64,000 nucleotides of DNA, from the NCBI GenBank assembly GCA_017619375.1, contig JAFZSL010000077.1, positions 1 through 64,000 of the forward strand, given 5' to 3'. The position numbers and the translations under genes are program-made. The stretch comes from Prevotella sp. Lineage in GTDB: Bacteria > Bacteroidota > Bacteroidia > Bacteroidales > Bacteroidaceae. This document shows, piece by piece, positions 1 to 9,036 of the stretch. The notes below the pieces were generated by a model. The model was not told the DNA's origin. It did no database searches and saw only the letters and a list, made by a program, of their open reading frames with translations. The stretch's first letter is position 1, and each line of letters starts with the position of its first letter.

Positions 1-2
1 AC

Positions 3-2927
3 AAAACAGCAGAAGTGACTCGTGGAGGTTATTCCGGAGTTATTGTGATACCGTCAACGGTAACTAAAGATGATGTTGAGTATACCGTGACAAGTATTGC
101 GTCGAATGCTTTCTACAACAGTCCCCAACTGACTTCTGTAACTATTCCAAAGAGTGTTACCACGATTAAATTAAGAAGAGATTTTTTCTATAACTGCAAT
201 AAACTGACCTCAATAGTTGTTGAGGAAGGGAACCCAAACTATGACTCTCGCGAAGGATGTAATGCACTTATTGAGACTGCCAGTAATAAACTGCTGTATG
301 GAGCCAATAACTCGTTTATTCCCAATAGTATTACGACCATTGGAGTGGCTGCATTTGAAAAACGTAATTTTACTACTCTTAGTATTCCCAATAGTGTGAC
401 AACCATAGAAGATGAAGCGTTTGCAAGTTGTTCTGAACTAACCTCTGTCTATATTGGAACAGGCCTGGAGAACATCGGTGAATATATTTTTGAAGAATGC
501 AATAAGCTGAAAACGGTTGAGATAAACAGCAATGCGTTGGTATCTAAGAATTACACTAGCGAAGAGAAGAATATATCATGCCTTTTCTGGGACGCTACTG
601 TTGAAGAAATAGTGTTAGGAGAGGAAGTGACGAGTGTTGGCGATTACGCATTCTCTGGGAGTAGTATGAAATCTATCAAGATGTCCGACAATCTGATAAG
701 TATCGGAAACTATGCCTTTTGGCAATGTAGGTTAACCTCCATAGATTTTTCAAATAATCTGGAATACATCGGGAAATGGGCGTTCGCAGCTTGCTTCCCA
801 CTTCCTTCCGTTACCATACCTGAAAGCGTAAAGTGTATAGATTTTTTAGCATTCCAATGGTGTAACGCATTAACCAAAGTTGTCGTAAAAAGCAATGAGG
901 TTGTAGCAAGAGACAATGATCAGTTCTATACATTAACGAGCTGTTTTGGCAAACAGGTTGAAGAGTATGTTTTGGGAGAAGATGTCAAGAAGATAGCATA
1001 TATCGCTTTCGCGGAGAGTGACAAACTAACTTCTGTCACCATTTCCAACTATTTGACATGCATTGATGATAGCGCATTTCACATGTGTACCAGCCTGACA
1101 GACGTGTATTGCTATGCAGAACAAGTGCCAGAGACTGGTAAGGATGTTTTTCTCTCTTCAAATTACACAAATGCTACACTCCATGTGCCTGCTTCATCTG
1201 TTGAAGCATATAAAAACGCAGAACAATGGAAGGACTTTAAGGAAATAGTAGCACTGCCGACTATGGATGATTACTGTATGATGGTAAAAGATGGCAAAGT
1301 ATGGAAGACTGGAATCTACGGCTCAGGCAATCCTGTGCGGCATGTCGAGTATTTCTACTTCGATGGTGACACCGTCATAGACGGGAAAACCTGCAAGCAG
1401 ATGATGTGCCAGCAGTATTACAACGATGATGATTCACAACATTCATCATTGAGTTACGTTGGAGCATGGTATGAAGAGGACAAGAAAGTTTACACTTACG
1501 ACACGACAAACAAGCAATTTGTACTGAAGTACGACTTCTCCGTTGATGCCAATGACACCCTGCAGATCAATCAGGAACATTATAGGATAGGTCCATGGCA
1601 GATAGGAGGAATAAAAGGCTTCAAGGGTGTTTATAGAGATGTTTGGTTTTTGGCGGAAGAAGGCCCCATCTACAGCCCATCTTGGTTGGAAGGAGTAGGA
1701 AGTATTGATGGCCCGACAGTAAACGTCTATCCTGGGTATGTTGACCCTTTAAGATTCCTCATGTCATGTACCGTTGATGACGAAGTCATCTACTTCAACG
1801 ACGGATATGAGGATGGAGCCACACCAGAGGAGATGAATGCCAACAAGCACCGTTTCGACTTCACCCATACCGTCAAGACACAGCCCAAAGCACCGGGTAT
1901 GGGAGGGGAAGAAAGGCCAAAAGGAGTCGCGTCAGCGGATACGCAGTCGATATATGGTGAATACAGCCAACAACAGTTGAGCATTCACCTCGAACCGCTC
2001 GTTGAAACCTACGTGGTATGTATTACAAACGAATCAAACGAGGTCGTCTATGAAAAAACCATCAATACAGTTGGTATTGTCGGCCTCAACATCGACATCT
2101 CCACCTATGCAAAAGGTTGTTATACGGCAACTGTGGAGAATAGCAATGAATCTTTCGTTGGAGAATTCGAAATGCAAGCCACTGGGAATGAAATCACCTT
2201 GTCCTGTCCCGATGACAACCATCCCCATGCCATCGACCTCGGACTGCCTTCAGGAACGAAATGGGCGTGCTGCAATGTGGGCGCGTCTACCCCTGAGGGA
2301 TATGGTGGCTATTACGCCTGGGGGGAGACGGAAGAGAAGGACTATTACAGTTTATCAACCTACATCCATTACGACGACTCTTCAAGCACCTACCACGATC
2401 TCGGCAGCGACATCGCCGGCACACAGTACGATGTTGCCCACGTGAAGTGGGGTGGCTCTTGGGTGATGCCGTCGAAAGACCAAAACCAGGAACTGATAGA
2501 AAACTGCAACTATGAATGGATAATAGTCAATGATGTCATGGGAGCCCAATTCACCGGCCCAAGCGGTGGCACTATCTTCTTGCCTGCGGCCGGCAACCGC
2601 TCTGCTGGAGACCTCTACTACGCCGGCAGCAGCGGCTACAATTGGTCGTCCACGCAGGAGCCGCCGTACTCGTACAGCGCCTACCGCCTGTACTTCAATT
2701 GGTACAACGCGTACTGGAGCTACGGCAATTACCGCTACTGCGGTCACACGGTCCGCCCTATTATCGGAGACACCAACGGCATCAATCTTCCAAATTCATC
2801 TTCCGAAATATCAAACCAGGCCATTTACAACATCTATGGCATAAAAGTTGCATCTAACCCGAAAGAAATAGGCAACCTTCCCTCAGGCGTTTACATCTTC
2901 AACGGCAAAAAAACCGTAATAAAGTGA
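3..2927 (+). CDS. BspA-like leucine-rich repeat surface protein with FISUMP/C-type-lectin-like domain and T9SS sorting tail (5' partial)
   Basis: The frame is open to the left edge (K-T-A-E-V-T-R-G-G-Y before the first GTG at 15), so the N-terminus and signal peptide lie outside the window. About 430 residues of LRR_5 units follow (repeated I-P-x-S-V-T-x-I-x-x-x-A-F pattern). A middle domain then starts at MDDYCMMVKDGKVWK (about nt 1263), and from about nt 2229 (AIDLGLPSGTKWA) there is a FISUMP/DUF1566-type domain of C-type-lectin fold ending in HTVRPI. The last 40 residues (IYNIYGIKVAS, LPSGVYIF) form a type A T9SS sorting domain, so the protein is expected to be secreted by T9SS and cell-surface attached. 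The LRR part is more AT-rich than the C-terminal third, suggesting mosaic origin. Role probably adhesion; ligand unknown. Confidence 0.9.
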   Translation, partial: KTAEVTRGGYSGVIVIPSTVTKDDVEYTVTSIASNAFYNSPQLTSVTIPKSVTTIKLRRDFFYNCNKLTSIVVEEGNPNYDSREGCNALIETASNKLLYGANNSFIPNSITTIGVAAFEKRNFTTLSIPNSVTTIEDEAFASCSELTSVYIGTGLENIGEYIFEECNKLKTVEINSNALVSKNYTSEEKNISCLFWDATVEEIVLGEEVTSVGDYAFSGSSMKSIKMSDNLISIGNYAFWQCRLTSIDFSNNLEYIGKWAFAACFPLPSVTIPESVKCIDFLAFQWCNALTKVVVKSNEVVARDNDQFYTLTSCFGKQVEEYVLGEDVKKIAYIAFAESDKLTSVTISNYLTCIDDSAFHMCTSLTDVYCYAEQVPETGKDVFLSSNYTNATLHVPASSVEAYKNAEQWKDFKEIVALPTMDDYCMMVKDGKVWKTGIYGSGNPVRHVEYFYFDGDTVIDGKTCKQMMCQQYYNDDDSQHSSLSYVGAWYEEDKKVYTYDTTNKQFVLKYDFSVDANDTLQINQEHYRIGPWQIGGIKGFKGVYRDVWFLAEEGPIYSPSWLEGVGSIDGPTVNVYPGYVDPLRFLMSCTVDDEVIYFNDGYEDGATPEEMNANKHRFDFTHTVKTQPKAPGMGGEERPKGVASADTQSIYGEYSQQQLSIHLEPLVETYVVCITNESNEVVYEKTINTVGIVGLNIDISTYAKGCYTATVENSNESFVGEFEMQATGNEITLSCPDDNHPHAIDLGLPSGTKWACCNVGASTPEGYGGYYAWGETEEKDYYSLSTYIHYDDSSSTYHDLGSDIAGTQYDVAHVKWGGSWVMPSKDQNQELIENCNYEWIIVNDVMGAQFTGPSGGTIFLPAAGNRSAGDLYYAGSSGYNWSSTQEPPYSYSAYRLYFNWYNAYWSYGNYRYCGHTVRPIIGDTNGINLPNSSSEISNQAIYNIYGIKVASNPKEIGNLPSGVYIFNGKKTVIK

Positions 2928-3119
2928 GAGTAAAAATAAGCTCACTTGAGGTCTTCCAAACGTGAACGATTTAGAGCAACGCTCAAAATCGGATTAATAT
3001 GACGACTGAATATTGAAGATAGGAACAAGTTCTTGTAAATCCAATTAAACCGAATAAAAACCTACTGAAAATCAGTTTAACAAAAGATTTTTGAACCCCT
3101 AAAATAGGTTTTTGATTGT

Positions 3120-3150
3120 TTTGTGCTGTCGGCATTTTCGAATACTTTTG
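3120..3150 (+). promoter_or_regulatory. Bacteroidetes-type promoter of the mobilization genes
   Basis: TTTG at 3120-3123, 19-nt spacer, TACTTTTG at 3143-3150, matching the -33 TTTG / -7 TAnnTTTG consensus. The -7 box lies between inverted repeats GTCGGCA (3129-3135) and TGCCGAC (3164-3170), which could be an autoregulatory operator for the ribbon-helix-helix protein encoded downstream (inference). The leader would be about 150 nt. Confidence 0.6.
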
Positions 3151-3195
3151 CAGTGTTTGAAGGTGCCGACAACTGTGTTTGGCAGTTTTTATAGC

Positions 3196-3247
3196 AAGAG
3201 GTTTTTTCGTAACACGAAAAACTCTTGAACACCTGGCGACAGGTGTT
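3196..3247. other. Two adjacent inverted repeats upstream of mob genes, candidate oriT
   Basis: A hairpin with arms 3196-3210 and 3214-3226 (AAGAG..TTTTTCGT type, one bulge) is followed at once by a perfect 8-bp inverted repeat AACACCTG (3228-3235) / CAGGTGTT (3240-3247) with a GCGA centre. In Bacteroidetes mobilizable elements the transfer origin usually lies just upstream of the relaxosome genes, which fits this position. No nic site can be assigned from sequence alone. Confidence 0.35.
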
Positions 3248-3303
3248 GAAAACGGAGTACTCGCAGGCTCGCACCTCTATGTTGAATACTTAATGATTTT
3301 GAA

Positions 3304-3705
3304 ATGAAGGATAACGACACACCCAAGAGAATCATGAGGAGAAGGGGAAGACCTCGCAAGTCAACGACCGAAAACTCCCCAACCAGAAAGACCCGTACAC
3401 TCCGACTCACGGAGGAGGAGGTGAAACTCATTACCGAAAACGCCAGACGATGCCACAAGAACTTCAGCGAATACTGCCGCCAGGTGCTTATGGGCTACAA
3501 GCCCGGCGTGCCCGACCCAGAGCTAAGGGACGGACTGTTTGCCGCAAGAAAGGACATGGTCAACTTCATCAACAACATCAGTGGACTGAAAATGAACAAG
3601 GAGGAGAGGTCGAGGTTCCTCGCCTCCATGCCGACCATCAGAATATGGTGGAAAGCACTTTTCGCAGAGATTGAATGGATAGACAAATATATGGAAAGGA
3701 TGTAA
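3304..3705 (+). CDS. MobC-like relaxosome accessory protein (ribbon-helix-helix)
   Basis: 133 residues. A basic N-terminus (RRRGRPRK) is followed by a ribbon-helix-helix stretch (RTLRLTEEEVKLITENA, residues about 20-65) and the S-E-Y-C-R-Q-V-L-M-G-Y-K motif that is typical of Bacteroidetes MobC/MobA-type mobilization proteins. These bind the transfer origin and help the relaxase to nick it. The stop is 2 bp before the relaxase ATG, so the two are probably co-transcribed and translationally coupled. The product can also repress its own promoter in related systems; the inverted repeat around the -7 box at 3143 would suit that. Confidence 0.8.
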   Translation: MKDNDTPKRIMRRRGRPRKSTTENSPTRKTRTLRLTEEEVKLITENARRCHKNFSEYCRQVLMGYKPGVPDPELRDGLFAARKDMVNFINNISGLKMNKEERSRFLASMPTIRIWWKALFAEIEWIDKYMERM

Positions 3706-3707
3706 TT

Positions 3708-4946
3708 ATGATAGCAAGGGCAAGAGCCATAGCGCATGGCAACGCATACACGACTTACTCCACGCTGAAACGGGACGCGGAGTTCATCTGCAGTGAGAAC
3801 ATGGCTGGGGATATGACCATAGCCGTCACAGAGGACGACCTCGACAGCATCTGGATGCAGTTCAAATACGCCGGGGAGAACTATCTCTCCAAGGGCAAGC
3901 CAGTGACCAGAAACCTCATCGCCATGGAGGTGTCACCCACAAAGGAGGAGTCCAAGGGATGGACGGCAGACCAATGGAGTCTGTTCGCACACCGATTCAT
4001 CGAGGAGATGGACAAGATAGAGTTCAGGAACAAGGAGGGGAAGGTGTCATCGAGACGGACGGACTTAGTCCACAGCAAGTGGCTGGCCATGCTGCACCAC
4101 GATGCCAAGAGTGGAATCCCCCATCTGCACTTCATGGTCTCACGCTTCACCACTGACGGAAGAATCAACGACACCAATCTCATCGGGCTGAAGGCTTCGA
4201 TGGCGGCCAACAGCATCAACCAAAGCATGGGCTGGAGGCAGTCACAGGAAATCAGCGAGGAGCACAAGGCGGAAATCAAGAACGCCCTTTATGACATCCT
4301 CAGGTCGATGGAACGGTTCGACTGGAACATATTTTTGAGGAAAATCAAGGAGAAAGGCTATGGCATCGAATTGCGGCGTGACAACAAAGACAAGGTCGTG
4401 GGCTATCGAATCATGAGGGGCAATTCGAGATACAACGCCTCGCAGATAGGTCGGCAACTCACGGCAGGAAGGATAGAGGCGACATGGAAGCAGTTGCACC
4501 GTGAAATGTATGCTGAGGCAGCCAGGGCCAAGGCGGAATACGAGAGGCGGCATCACTTCGTATGCGAGCCGATTCGTCCTGGCACAAAGAGCGTGCGTTT
4601 TGAGTTTGACCGCATTCTTGAAGGATGCAAAGAGGCGGAGCATTTCGTCTTCGACATCTCTCAGGATGTCGTCGACGCACTTCGTGACACCTTCATGGAA
4701 CTGGCCAGTGACTTCGAGTTCGTCTTCGATCAGGTGATGGAGGTTTCCATATTCATGTTCTTCGAACTGCTTACCGTTGACACGGGAGGCCAGGGGTATG
4801 CCAGTGGCGGTGGCAATCCCAAAGACGTATCGAGCAAGAAAAAACATGATGACGACGATGACGAACTATACAGGGCTAGGCGTATCGCCAGGACGGTGGC
4901 GAAAAGTTGTCCGAAAAAGGTGGTAAGGCGTAGCTTCAGTAGATAA
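3708..4946 (+). CDS. Relaxase/mobilization nuclease (MobP-type)
   Basis: 412 residues from the ATG at 3708, preferred to the upstream ATG at 3675, which lies inside the previous gene; the MIARARAIAHGN start is standard for the family. An N-terminal Tyr-containing segment (AYTTYSTLKRDAEF) could supply the nicking tyrosine. The metal site is visible as HHDAKSGIPHLHFMVSRF (H-x-D..H-x-H), followed by a conserved Asn (RINDTN). The enzyme is expected to nick oriT and pilot single-stranded plasmid or element DNA into a recipient with help from an outside conjugation machine. The tail is acidic then basic (DDDDD..RRSFSR). It sits between the MobC-like gene and a coiled-coil membrane protein gene; no integrase is present. 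Confidence 0.85.
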   Translation: MIARARAIAHGNAYTTYSTLKRDAEFICSENMAGDMTIAVTEDDLDSIWMQFKYAGENYLSKGKPVTRNLIAMEVSPTKEESKGWTADQWSLFAHRFIEEMDKIEFRNKEGKVSSRRTDLVHSKWLAMLHHDAKSGIPHLHFMVSRFTTDGRINDTNLIGLKASMAANSINQSMGWRQSQEISEEHKAEIKNALYDILRSMERFDWNIFLRKIKEKGYGIELRRDNKDKVVGYRIMRGNSRYNASQIGRQLTAGRIEATWKQLHREMYAEAARAKAEYERRHHFVCEPIRPGTKSVRFEFDRILEGCKEAEHFVFDISQDVVDALRDTFMELASDFEFVFDQVMEVSIFMFFELLTVDTGGQGYASGGGNPKDVSSKKKHDDDDDELYRARRIARTVAKSCPKKVVRRSFSR

Positions 4947-4982
4947 TGTTATAATACAATTATTCAATTATACGATTATAGA

Positions 4983-5654
4983 ATGATGAAGAACAAGAAT
5001 ATCATAGCAAGCATGTTTGACGACACCGAGCTGTGCATGCCAAACCAACAACAAGAGCAAGGCATTGCAAACACGCAAGGCACATTGTCCGAGACCGAGA
5101 AATCCGATACATACGGTTACCTGCAAAAGCTGCTGGAGTTGGAGAGGAAAATCGCAACCACCCAACAACGGCAGATTGAGATTCAGGCTGAACAGAAAAG
5201 GCTGTCTGCTCAACTTCAAGATTCCTGCAAGAATTTCAAGGTGAGTCTCTCTGAAGAGGACAAGAAGTTGATGGCAAAAATGCCAGAGGACATGGCAAAA
5301 GAATTCGGCAGATACAAGACTTCAACAGCGGAATATGTCAACAATATCATCAACCGGCATAAAGAATCTACGATCAAGAATATCGATGCCACTTGTGAAG
5401 CCAAAATAGAAAAGACCAGAAAGGAAATGGGCGTGGGCAGGGGCATATACCTGTCGTGGCCGAATTTCTGGGCCATGTTCCTAACAACCATCGTTTGCAT
5501 CAGCTACACAACCTATACGGCTTTCAACCAATGCCTGTGGGATGAGATATGGGAGAGAATATGGTTGCCCTTAGTCGTTTTTATTGGAATGTGTGGATGC
5601 GCCGTCCTGATTGTCTGGCTGAACATCAAAGAAGGCAGCATACCCAAACTCTGA
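4983..5654 (+). CDS. Coiled-coil membrane protein of the mobilization operon
   Basis: 223 residues, about 36 bp after the relaxase. Residues about 40-85 are a charged heptad-like helix (LLELERKIATTQQRQIEIQ), and the C-terminal third has two hydrophobic helices (FWAMFLTTIVCISYTTYTAF and LPLVVFIGMCGCAVLIVWL), so it probably sits in the inner membrane with a cytoplasmic coiled coil. A third gene of this shape is common behind mobC and mobA genes of Bacteroidetes mobilizable elements, where its role is unproven. ATG codons occur at 4983 and 4986; either could be used. Confidence 0.6.
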   Translation: MMKNKNIIASMFDDTELCMPNQQQEQGIANTQGTLSETEKSDTYGYLQKLLELERKIATTQQRQIEIQAEQKRLSAQLQDSCKNFKVSLSEEDKKLMAKMPEDMAKEFGRYKTSTAEYVNNIINRHKESTIKNIDATCEAKIEKTRKEMGVGRGIYLSWPNFWAMFLTTIVCISYTTYTAFNQCLWDEIWERIWLPLVVFIGMCGCAVLIVWLNIKEGSIPKL

Positions 5655-5722
5655 ATGTTCAAGTAAGAATTTGGCCACCGACCTGTCATCACGCCAAAAA
5701 CACGCCAATTATGTTTACGAAA

Positions 5723-5760
5723 AATCCGCCAAGTACTGATTATCAGTAACTTAGCGGATT
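5723..5760 (-). terminator. Rho-independent terminator of tRNA-Gln
   Basis: Read on the minus strand, an imperfect 18-bp hairpin (AATCCGC / GCGGATT outer arms, one mismatch and one bulge) begins 6 nt after the tRNA 3' end and is followed by TTTTT. It therefore ends the tRNA transcript. Confidence 0.65.
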
Positions 5761-5766
5761 AAACTG

Positions 5767-5837
5767 TTGGGGTACTCGGACTCGAACCAAGAATGACAGG
5801 ACCAGAATCTGTAGTGTTACCATTACACCATACCCCA
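5767..5837 (-). tRNA. tRNA-Gln (anticodon CTG)
   Basis: On the minus strand the 7-bp acceptor TGGGGTA pairs with TACCCCA. A D-arm (GTG..CAC), an anticodon loop TTCTGGT reading CTG, and a T-arm with GGTTCGAGTCC follow. U1-A72 is typical of glutamine tRNA. CCA is not encoded. One A-C mismatch closes the anticodon stem. The gene has its own promoter and terminator and lies directly downstream of the mobilization genes, on the opposite strand. Confidence 0.92.
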
Positions 5838-5879
5838 ATTTCAAAGATGTGCAAATCAGTTTCCGTTGAAATGCGGATG

Positions 5880-5910
5880 CAAAGGTAATTGTTTTTTTTG
5901 AAACTCCAAA
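5880..5910 (-). promoter_or_regulatory. Promoter of tRNA-Gln
   Basis: Minus strand: TTTG (5910-5907), 19-nt spacer, TACCTTTG (5887-5880), an exact fit to the Bacteroidetes consensus. The tRNA begins 43 nt downstream. Confidence 0.75.
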
Positions 5911-6017
5911 CTTTTAAGGAAAAAACTTATTCAAAAAACTTTTTTCACCGATGCTTTTCATCGATGCTTCTGATGAAGAAATTTGAGAAGTTAATGAAGT
6001 TACCGCTCCCGAAGTCG

Positions 6018-6260
6018 TAGGGGCGGGTCTCGTGCCCGCCCGAAATATATTTGTCATCATCCCGAATTAGTAAATTATTCAAGTTCCGCATTCGCTCAAC
6101 TTTCAGGAGTTAAAGGGACATATGCTCACTTTTACCGGCTTTTTTCAAGGAAATGATGTAATAGTGACTTCATTAAAACCTCCATCACGCCTCATTTTTT
6201 CCTACTTGCGAAACTTAAATAAATTATGATTTTTACGAGCGGACACAAGACCCGCCCATA
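6018..6260. repeat. Two REP-like palindromes in a 559-bp gene-free stretch
   Basis: The gap 5838-6396 holds the tRNA promoter and two GC-rich palindromes: one at 6021-6041 (GGGCGGG, 7-nt loop, CCCGCCC) and a degraded one at 6236-6258 (GCGG ACACAAGA CCCGCCC). The same core recurs at 62075-62105. No gene is seen in the gap. Confidence 0.6.
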
Positions 6261-6396
6261 CAGTGCAACATTTTCTTTTGACGAAACACCTCCTGTGGAT
6301 GACGAAACATGCCTCTCTGGTGACGAAGCAAAAAACTTTTTCCAGAACGAAAAATAAAGTTGGAAGAAAGGATAAAAATGAATAATTTTGCGGTTG

Positions 6397-9036
6397 ATGA
6401 GAAGACTTATAACACTGATATTTTGCGGTTGGTTGACGGCCGTCAGCATCTGGGCAGGCAGTTCCCTTTCCAGCCAACTGAGTTACCGCCGTTTCACCAC
6501 ACTCGACGGACTGCCACAGATGCAAGCCGAGACGGTGTGGCAGGACAGCGAAGGCTACATCTGGATAGGCACGCTCTCCGGTTTCGTTCGCTATGACGGG
6601 CGCACACTCACACCTTTCTTAAAAGGACGGCGCGAGAACATCGTGGCATTCAAACAGACGGAAGAAGGGGTGAGCGCACTAGGATTCCGGCGGCAATGGC
6701 TCATCGATGGCAACAAGGCCGTGATGCACCCCATCGACCCTGACCAACAATGGCTGACCAAAGAAACCGATGGCAAACAACACTGGCTGCTCAACAACCT
6801 GAACGCCACCGACCTGCCTGACGGGATGATACTTCTGGAGGACGAGCAGGAAACCCACCGCATGCTTGCACTCCTGAACGGTGAAGGTTGGGAGACCCAT
6901 CTCAAGGCAAGCGTCTTCGACTTGATGATGCCCGACCGCAAACTGTATATCGACGGCGACAACACCTACGTTCCCACAGAAAAGGGACTATATGTGGTGA
7001 ACAACCAGAAGGAAAGGCTGTTGACGGCAAAAGACGACATCTTCACACTCACCAGGATGGGCGGCAAACTCTACGTACTGGCTGCCGACGGCATATACGC
7101 CCTCGCCAACGACCAACTGACGCTGACCACGCCTTTCCATTTCGAGGCACCCGACTACGGCCTTTTCGTCAGGGAAGGAATGGACAAGCGACTCTTCATC
7201 GCCGACGCACACACCTTATATCAATACGACGGAAAGGACATCCGTCAACTCGCCAGCGGCTTCAACCTCATCAAGAGCCTGTTTGTCGACAAATGGGGAC
7301 GCCTGTGGATGGCCACCTACCAAGGCGTCTATCTCTTCTTCCACACCAACTTCATCAATCACAAACTCAACGATGACAACGACATCGTGCGAGCACTATG
7401 CACCGATGACAAGGGACACATCTTCATGGGCACGCTCAACGGAACGTTGCTCGTCGATGGCGAACAACTCCATGCCGAGGAAGGACAATTCTTCAACCCC
7501 ACATCCACCCGGATGGGACATACCATATACATGGTGGGCAAGGGTGACGTGGCTGCCATCGACAACGGCGCGCTGAACTGGCTACGACTGCCGCAAGACC
7601 GCTACCAGTTCGTGGCAAAAGCCTCTGGGCGTCTCATCATCGGAAACCGGCAAGGGATACTCGCCTACGACCCACAGAGCCAACGTCTCGACACCCTCAC
7701 CCAGGAAATCATGCATCCCTGGTGTGCCGCAGAAGACCCAAATGGCAACCTCTGGGTAGGCAGCAGCACCGGACTGTACCGCATCACCGGGTGGCAAAAA
7801 GGTGCCCCTCGGAATGAGTGCGTGCAAAAAAGAGTCGTCTCCACCATGGAAGGCGACAGCAAAGGGAACATCCTCTTCGCCTCCAACGACTCTCTCTTCC
7901 TCATCCGCAACGGGCAGGTGGAAGACCTCACCAACCATCTACCCTTGCTCGCCAGCCATGAGATACGCTCCCTGCACCTCTCGCCACGCGGTTTCCTCGT
8001 CGTGGCGACACTCGACGGCATTGTCGTGGCACATATCGACAACGACTGCCACATAAAAGATGCGCAATGGTTCGACCACACCAACGGGTTCACCATCATC
8101 GAACCGATGGGCTCGCCGATGGCGGAGGAGGAAGACGGCACGGTGTGGCTGGCGGGACTGGAAGGCATGGTGTCATTCCAACCGGAAAAACTGCTGGCTT
8201 TCGACCCCTCCACAACCATCATAGAGGAGAAGCAACCCTGGTGGAAACGGTGGTGGGCATGGATGGCGGTGACCATCGCGGCGGTGTCGCTCTGTGGGTG
8301 GCTCACCTATCTCTACCAACGGCGCAGAAACAGGAAGGCCCTGGAGAGGCTGCAACGCGAGAAACGGCAGAAAGAACTGCAAATCAAGGCCATCCGACTG
8401 AAAGCCATCCCCCATTTCCATGCCAACGTGCTGGCCAGCATCGAGTATTTCCTGATGAACAACAGCAGCGAGGAGGCCAGCCACTACCTGAAGATGTACA
8501 GCGACTTCACCAACCTGACATTGTCGGACATCGACCGACCGGCACGAAGCATAGACGAGGAACTCGACTACATCCGCCTTTACCTCCAACTCGAACAACT
8601 GCGGTTGGGCGAACGACTGGAGTATGACATCACCGTCGACGACGATGTCAACCGCCAGACACTGCTGCCCACCATGCTGCTCTACACCTATGTCCAGAAT
8701 GCCGTGAAACATGGCATCGCCAACAAGCCCGGAGGCGGACACATCGACATCCACATCCGTCGGGAGGCCGACAACGTGGTGGTGGAGGTGAGCGACAACG
8801 GCGTGGGACGAGCCGAGGCAGCCCGCCTGAACAAGAACTCCACCAAGCAAGGCCTGTTGCTGCTCAACGAGCAGATAGCCCTCTGCAACCAGACCAACAC
8901 GCACCCCATACGCCAGAAGGTGACCGACCTGTTCGACGACAACGGCAACCCTGCCGGAACCTGCTTTGAGATGAGTGTTCCCACACATTACCAATACGAA
9001 GAAGACAACGAAAAAGAAAAGATATGGAACCATTGA
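6397..9036 (+). CDS. Sensor histidine kinase, propeller sensor plus LytS/YehU-type kinase
   Basis: 879 residues from the ATG at 6397 (an earlier TTG at 6388 is possible). A signal peptide (MRRLITLIFCGWLTAVSIWA) precedes about 580 residues of WIGTLSGFVRYDG-type two-component propeller repeats, a membrane helix near residues 612-636 (MAVTIAAVSLCGWLTYLY), a His_kinase domain with the phospho-acceptor His in IPHFHANVL (about residue 672), and a HATPase with N-box (YVQNAVKHGI) and G-box (DNGVGRAEA). The sensor is therefore periplasmic and the kinase cytoplasmic. The stop overlaps the response regulator start by 13 nt. A -7 box TAATTTTG ends only 6 nt before the ATG, so the mRNA may be nearly leaderless. 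Ligand unknown. Confidence 0.88.
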   Translation: MRRLITLIFCGWLTAVSIWAGSSLSSQLSYRRFTTLDGLPQMQAETVWQDSEGYIWIGTLSGFVRYDGRTLTPFLKGRRENIVAFKQTEEGVSALGFRRQWLIDGNKAVMHPIDPDQQWLTKETDGKQHWLLNNLNATDLPDGMILLEDEQETHRMLALLNGEGWETHLKASVFDLMMPDRKLYIDGDNTYVPTEKGLYVVNNQKERLLTAKDDIFTLTRMGGKLYVLAADGIYALANDQLTLTTPFHFEAPDYGLFVREGMDKRLFIADAHTLYQYDGKDIRQLASGFNLIKSLFVDKWGRLWMATYQGVYLFFHTNFINHKLNDDNDIVRALCTDDKGHIFMGTLNGTLLVDGEQLHAEEGQFFNPTSTRMGHTIYMVGKGDVAAIDNGALNWLRLPQDRYQFVAKASGRLIIGNRQGILAYDPQSQRLDTLTQEIMHPWCAAEDPNGNLWVGSSTGLYRITGWQKGAPRNECVQKRVVSTMEGDSKGNILFASNDSLFLIRNGQVEDLTNHLPLLASHEIRSLHLSPRGFLVVATLDGIVVAHIDNDCHIKDAQWFDHTNGFTIIEPMGSPMAEEEDGTVWLAGLEGMVSFQPEKLLAFDPSTTIIEEKQPWWKRWWAWMAVTIAAVSLCGWLTYLYQRRRNRKALERLQREKRQKELQIKAIRLKAIPHFHANVLASIEYFLMNNSSEEASHYLKMYSDFTNLTLSDIDRPARSIDEELDYIRLYLQLEQLRLGERLEYDITVDDDVNRQTLLPTMLLYTYVQNAVKHGIANKPGGGHIDIHIRREADNVVVEVSDNGVGRAEAARLNKNSTKQGLLLLNEQIALCNQTNTHPIRQKVTDLFDDNGNPAGTCFEMSVPTHYQYEEDNEKEKIWNH

